A DNA stretch of 6,231 nucleotides from contig JAHHTX010000092.1 in NCBI GenBank assembly GCA_020024255.1, forward strand, positions 1 to 6,231, written 5' to 3'. Below are positions 5,689 through 6,231 of this stretch, one piece after another. The position numbers were made by a program, and so were the translations under genes. Positions within the stretch are counted from its first letter, which is position 1. Each line of letters begins with the position of its first letter. The notes beneath the pieces are model-generated. The model saw nothing but the letters and a program-made list of their open reading frames with translations. It had not been told where the DNA came from and did no database searches. The DNA comes from Anaerotignum sp. (GTDB lineage: Bacteria; Bacillota; Clostridia; Lachnospirales; Anaerotignaceae).

Positions 5689-6140
5689 AAACTACAATGT
5701 CATGCCTTGCATTTTTTTGAATTAATATTGTAATTACAACAAGAAATTTATTAAATTTCCACATATATACAATAGCATAACTGACGACAAAAAACAACAT
5801 ATTTTTACAAGTTTACAATATACATTCATAGGCAAAAATTACTGTGTTTACTGTGCATATAGACATATAAAGACACATCATAACAAAGAAATATTACAAT
5901 TTTTTCTCCGATAAATCTGTATAAATTTGGTACAATTCCTTTCATTATCTGCCGTAAAAAATACATATGTTTTTCTTTGGTCATTAAAAAAAAGGAACTC
6001 TCGTTTTTTCTCCATTTGATGACAGGAAGACCAATTCCAACAATTCCAATTTAATCATACATCATCGTTTGTGGATTTCTAATTCTTATCAAACTGTTGT
6101 CCGCACATATTGCTGATTAACGCTACTGCTTTTCTTGGAG
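5689..6140. other. AT-rich intergenic region upstream of the chemoreceptor gene
   Basis: No credible gene is seen on either strand; the only minus-strand frame of any length (5552-5800) is an out-of-frame shadow of the receptor's N-terminus. A weak sigma-A-like pair, TTGTTT (5797-5792) and TATTGT (5774-5769) with 17 bases between, may be the receptor promoter. I looked for a c-di-GMP riboswitch, common before clostridial chemoreceptors, and did not recognise its conserved core. Two perfect inverted repeats lie at 5728-5739 and 5743-5759, and a tandem octamer at 5802-5817. Confidence 0.5.
5728..5759. repeat. Two adjacent palindromes upstream of the chemoreceptor gene
   Basis: TTGTAATTACAA (5728-5739) is a perfect 12-bp palindrome. 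Three bases further, GAAATTT-ATT-AAATTTC (5743-5759) is a second perfect inverted repeat. They lie 55-86 bases upstream of the receptor start codon, just downstream of the candidate promoter, where an operator or a leader hairpin would sit. In AT-rich DNA short palindromes also arise by chance, and I cannot match them to a named regulator. Confidence 0.4.
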
Positions 6141-6143
6141 ATA

Positions 6144-6217
6144 CTGCATAAATGAACTACAGAAATGAATTAAATTCACCCCAAAATGGGGGCATCTACT
6201 TTTGTCCACATGACAAA
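6144..6217. mobile_element. Possible eroded insertion-sequence end (short repeat cluster)
   Basis: Several repeats are packed into 74 bases. A 13-bp unit is tandemly duplicated with three mismatches (6144-6156, 6157-6169). TGAATT-A-AATTCA (6166-6178) is a palindrome. CCCCAAAATGGGG (6179-6191) is an inverted repeat. TTTGTC-CACAT-GACAAA (6201-6217) is another. Multiple short terminal repeats of this kind are typical of insertion-sequence ends, and the style reminds me of IS21-type termini. No transposase frame is present in the window. An ATG at 6152 is open to the right edge (26 codons, starting MNYRNELNSP), with GGAG eleven bases upstream; it resembles nothing I know and may be chance. Confidence 0.25.
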
Positions 6218-6231
6218 CTATACTCTATATA

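Noticed and set aside
5689..5940. c-di-GMP riboswitch upstream of the chemoreceptor
   Set aside because: Expected from clostridial precedent, but the conserved GEMM core sequences could not be found on the minus strand.
5888..5952. Sigma-28-like motifs: plus-strand GAAA-N15-TCCGATAA and minus-strand GCAGATAA
   Set aside because: The better match points away from the receptor with no plus-strand gene visible. The minus-strand one has no TAAA at the right spacing and is about 270 bases from the gene.
6152..6231. Partial plus-strand gene starting MNYRNELNSP and open to the window edge
   Set aside because: Only 26 codons, built from the repeat cluster, with an eleven-base gap to a weak GGAG. 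Too little to support a gene.

Overview
The window looks like chromosomal DNA from a low-GC, Gram-positive anaerobe of the class Clostridia. The pointers are a ribozyme-controlled glmS, an ECF-type biotin transporter subunit under a Firmicutes-style BirA operator, strong AGGAGG-type ribosome binding sites, sigma-A-type promoters and U-tract terminators. No rRNA or tRNA gene is present, so the genus cannot be fixed. All four convincing genes lie on the minus strand and are therefore read right to left.

Layout, in order of transcription. (1) Positions 5689-6231: a 540-bp AT-rich intergenic stretch. Its right edge has a cluster of short inverted and tandem repeats that may be the eroded end of an insertion sequence. 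Two palindromes lie just upstream of the next gene. (2) Positions 3994-5673: a 559-residue methyl-accepting chemotaxis protein, ended by a GAAA-loop terminator. (3) Positions 2931-3853: a compact two-gene unit, bioY followed by a DUF1284 gene overlapping it by four bases (ATGA). It has a consensus promoter whose -35 box lies inside a BirA-type biotin operator, and a terminator whose 5' arm is the end of the DUF1284 reading frame. (4) Positions 2640-2904: no recognisable gene. (5) Positions 539-2638: a promoter, the glmS self-cleaving ribozyme, a ribosome binding site and the full-length glmS gene. (6) Positions 1-538: a bidirectional hairpin terminator after glmS, then a roughly 218-bp segment bounded by imperfect inverted repeats and filled with long hairpins, then about 240 bp with nothing recognisable.

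Two metabolite-feedback circuits sit next to each other. Glucosamine-6-phosphate, the product of GlmS, should trigger ribozyme cleavage of its own mRNA. Biotin, acting through BirA, should repress its importer BioY. The DUF1284 protein carries eight cysteines, is translationally coupled to bioY and so should be biotin-responsive too. The least explained items are the inverted-repeat-bounded structured segment at 278-495 and the role of DUF1284 in a biotin-uptake operon.
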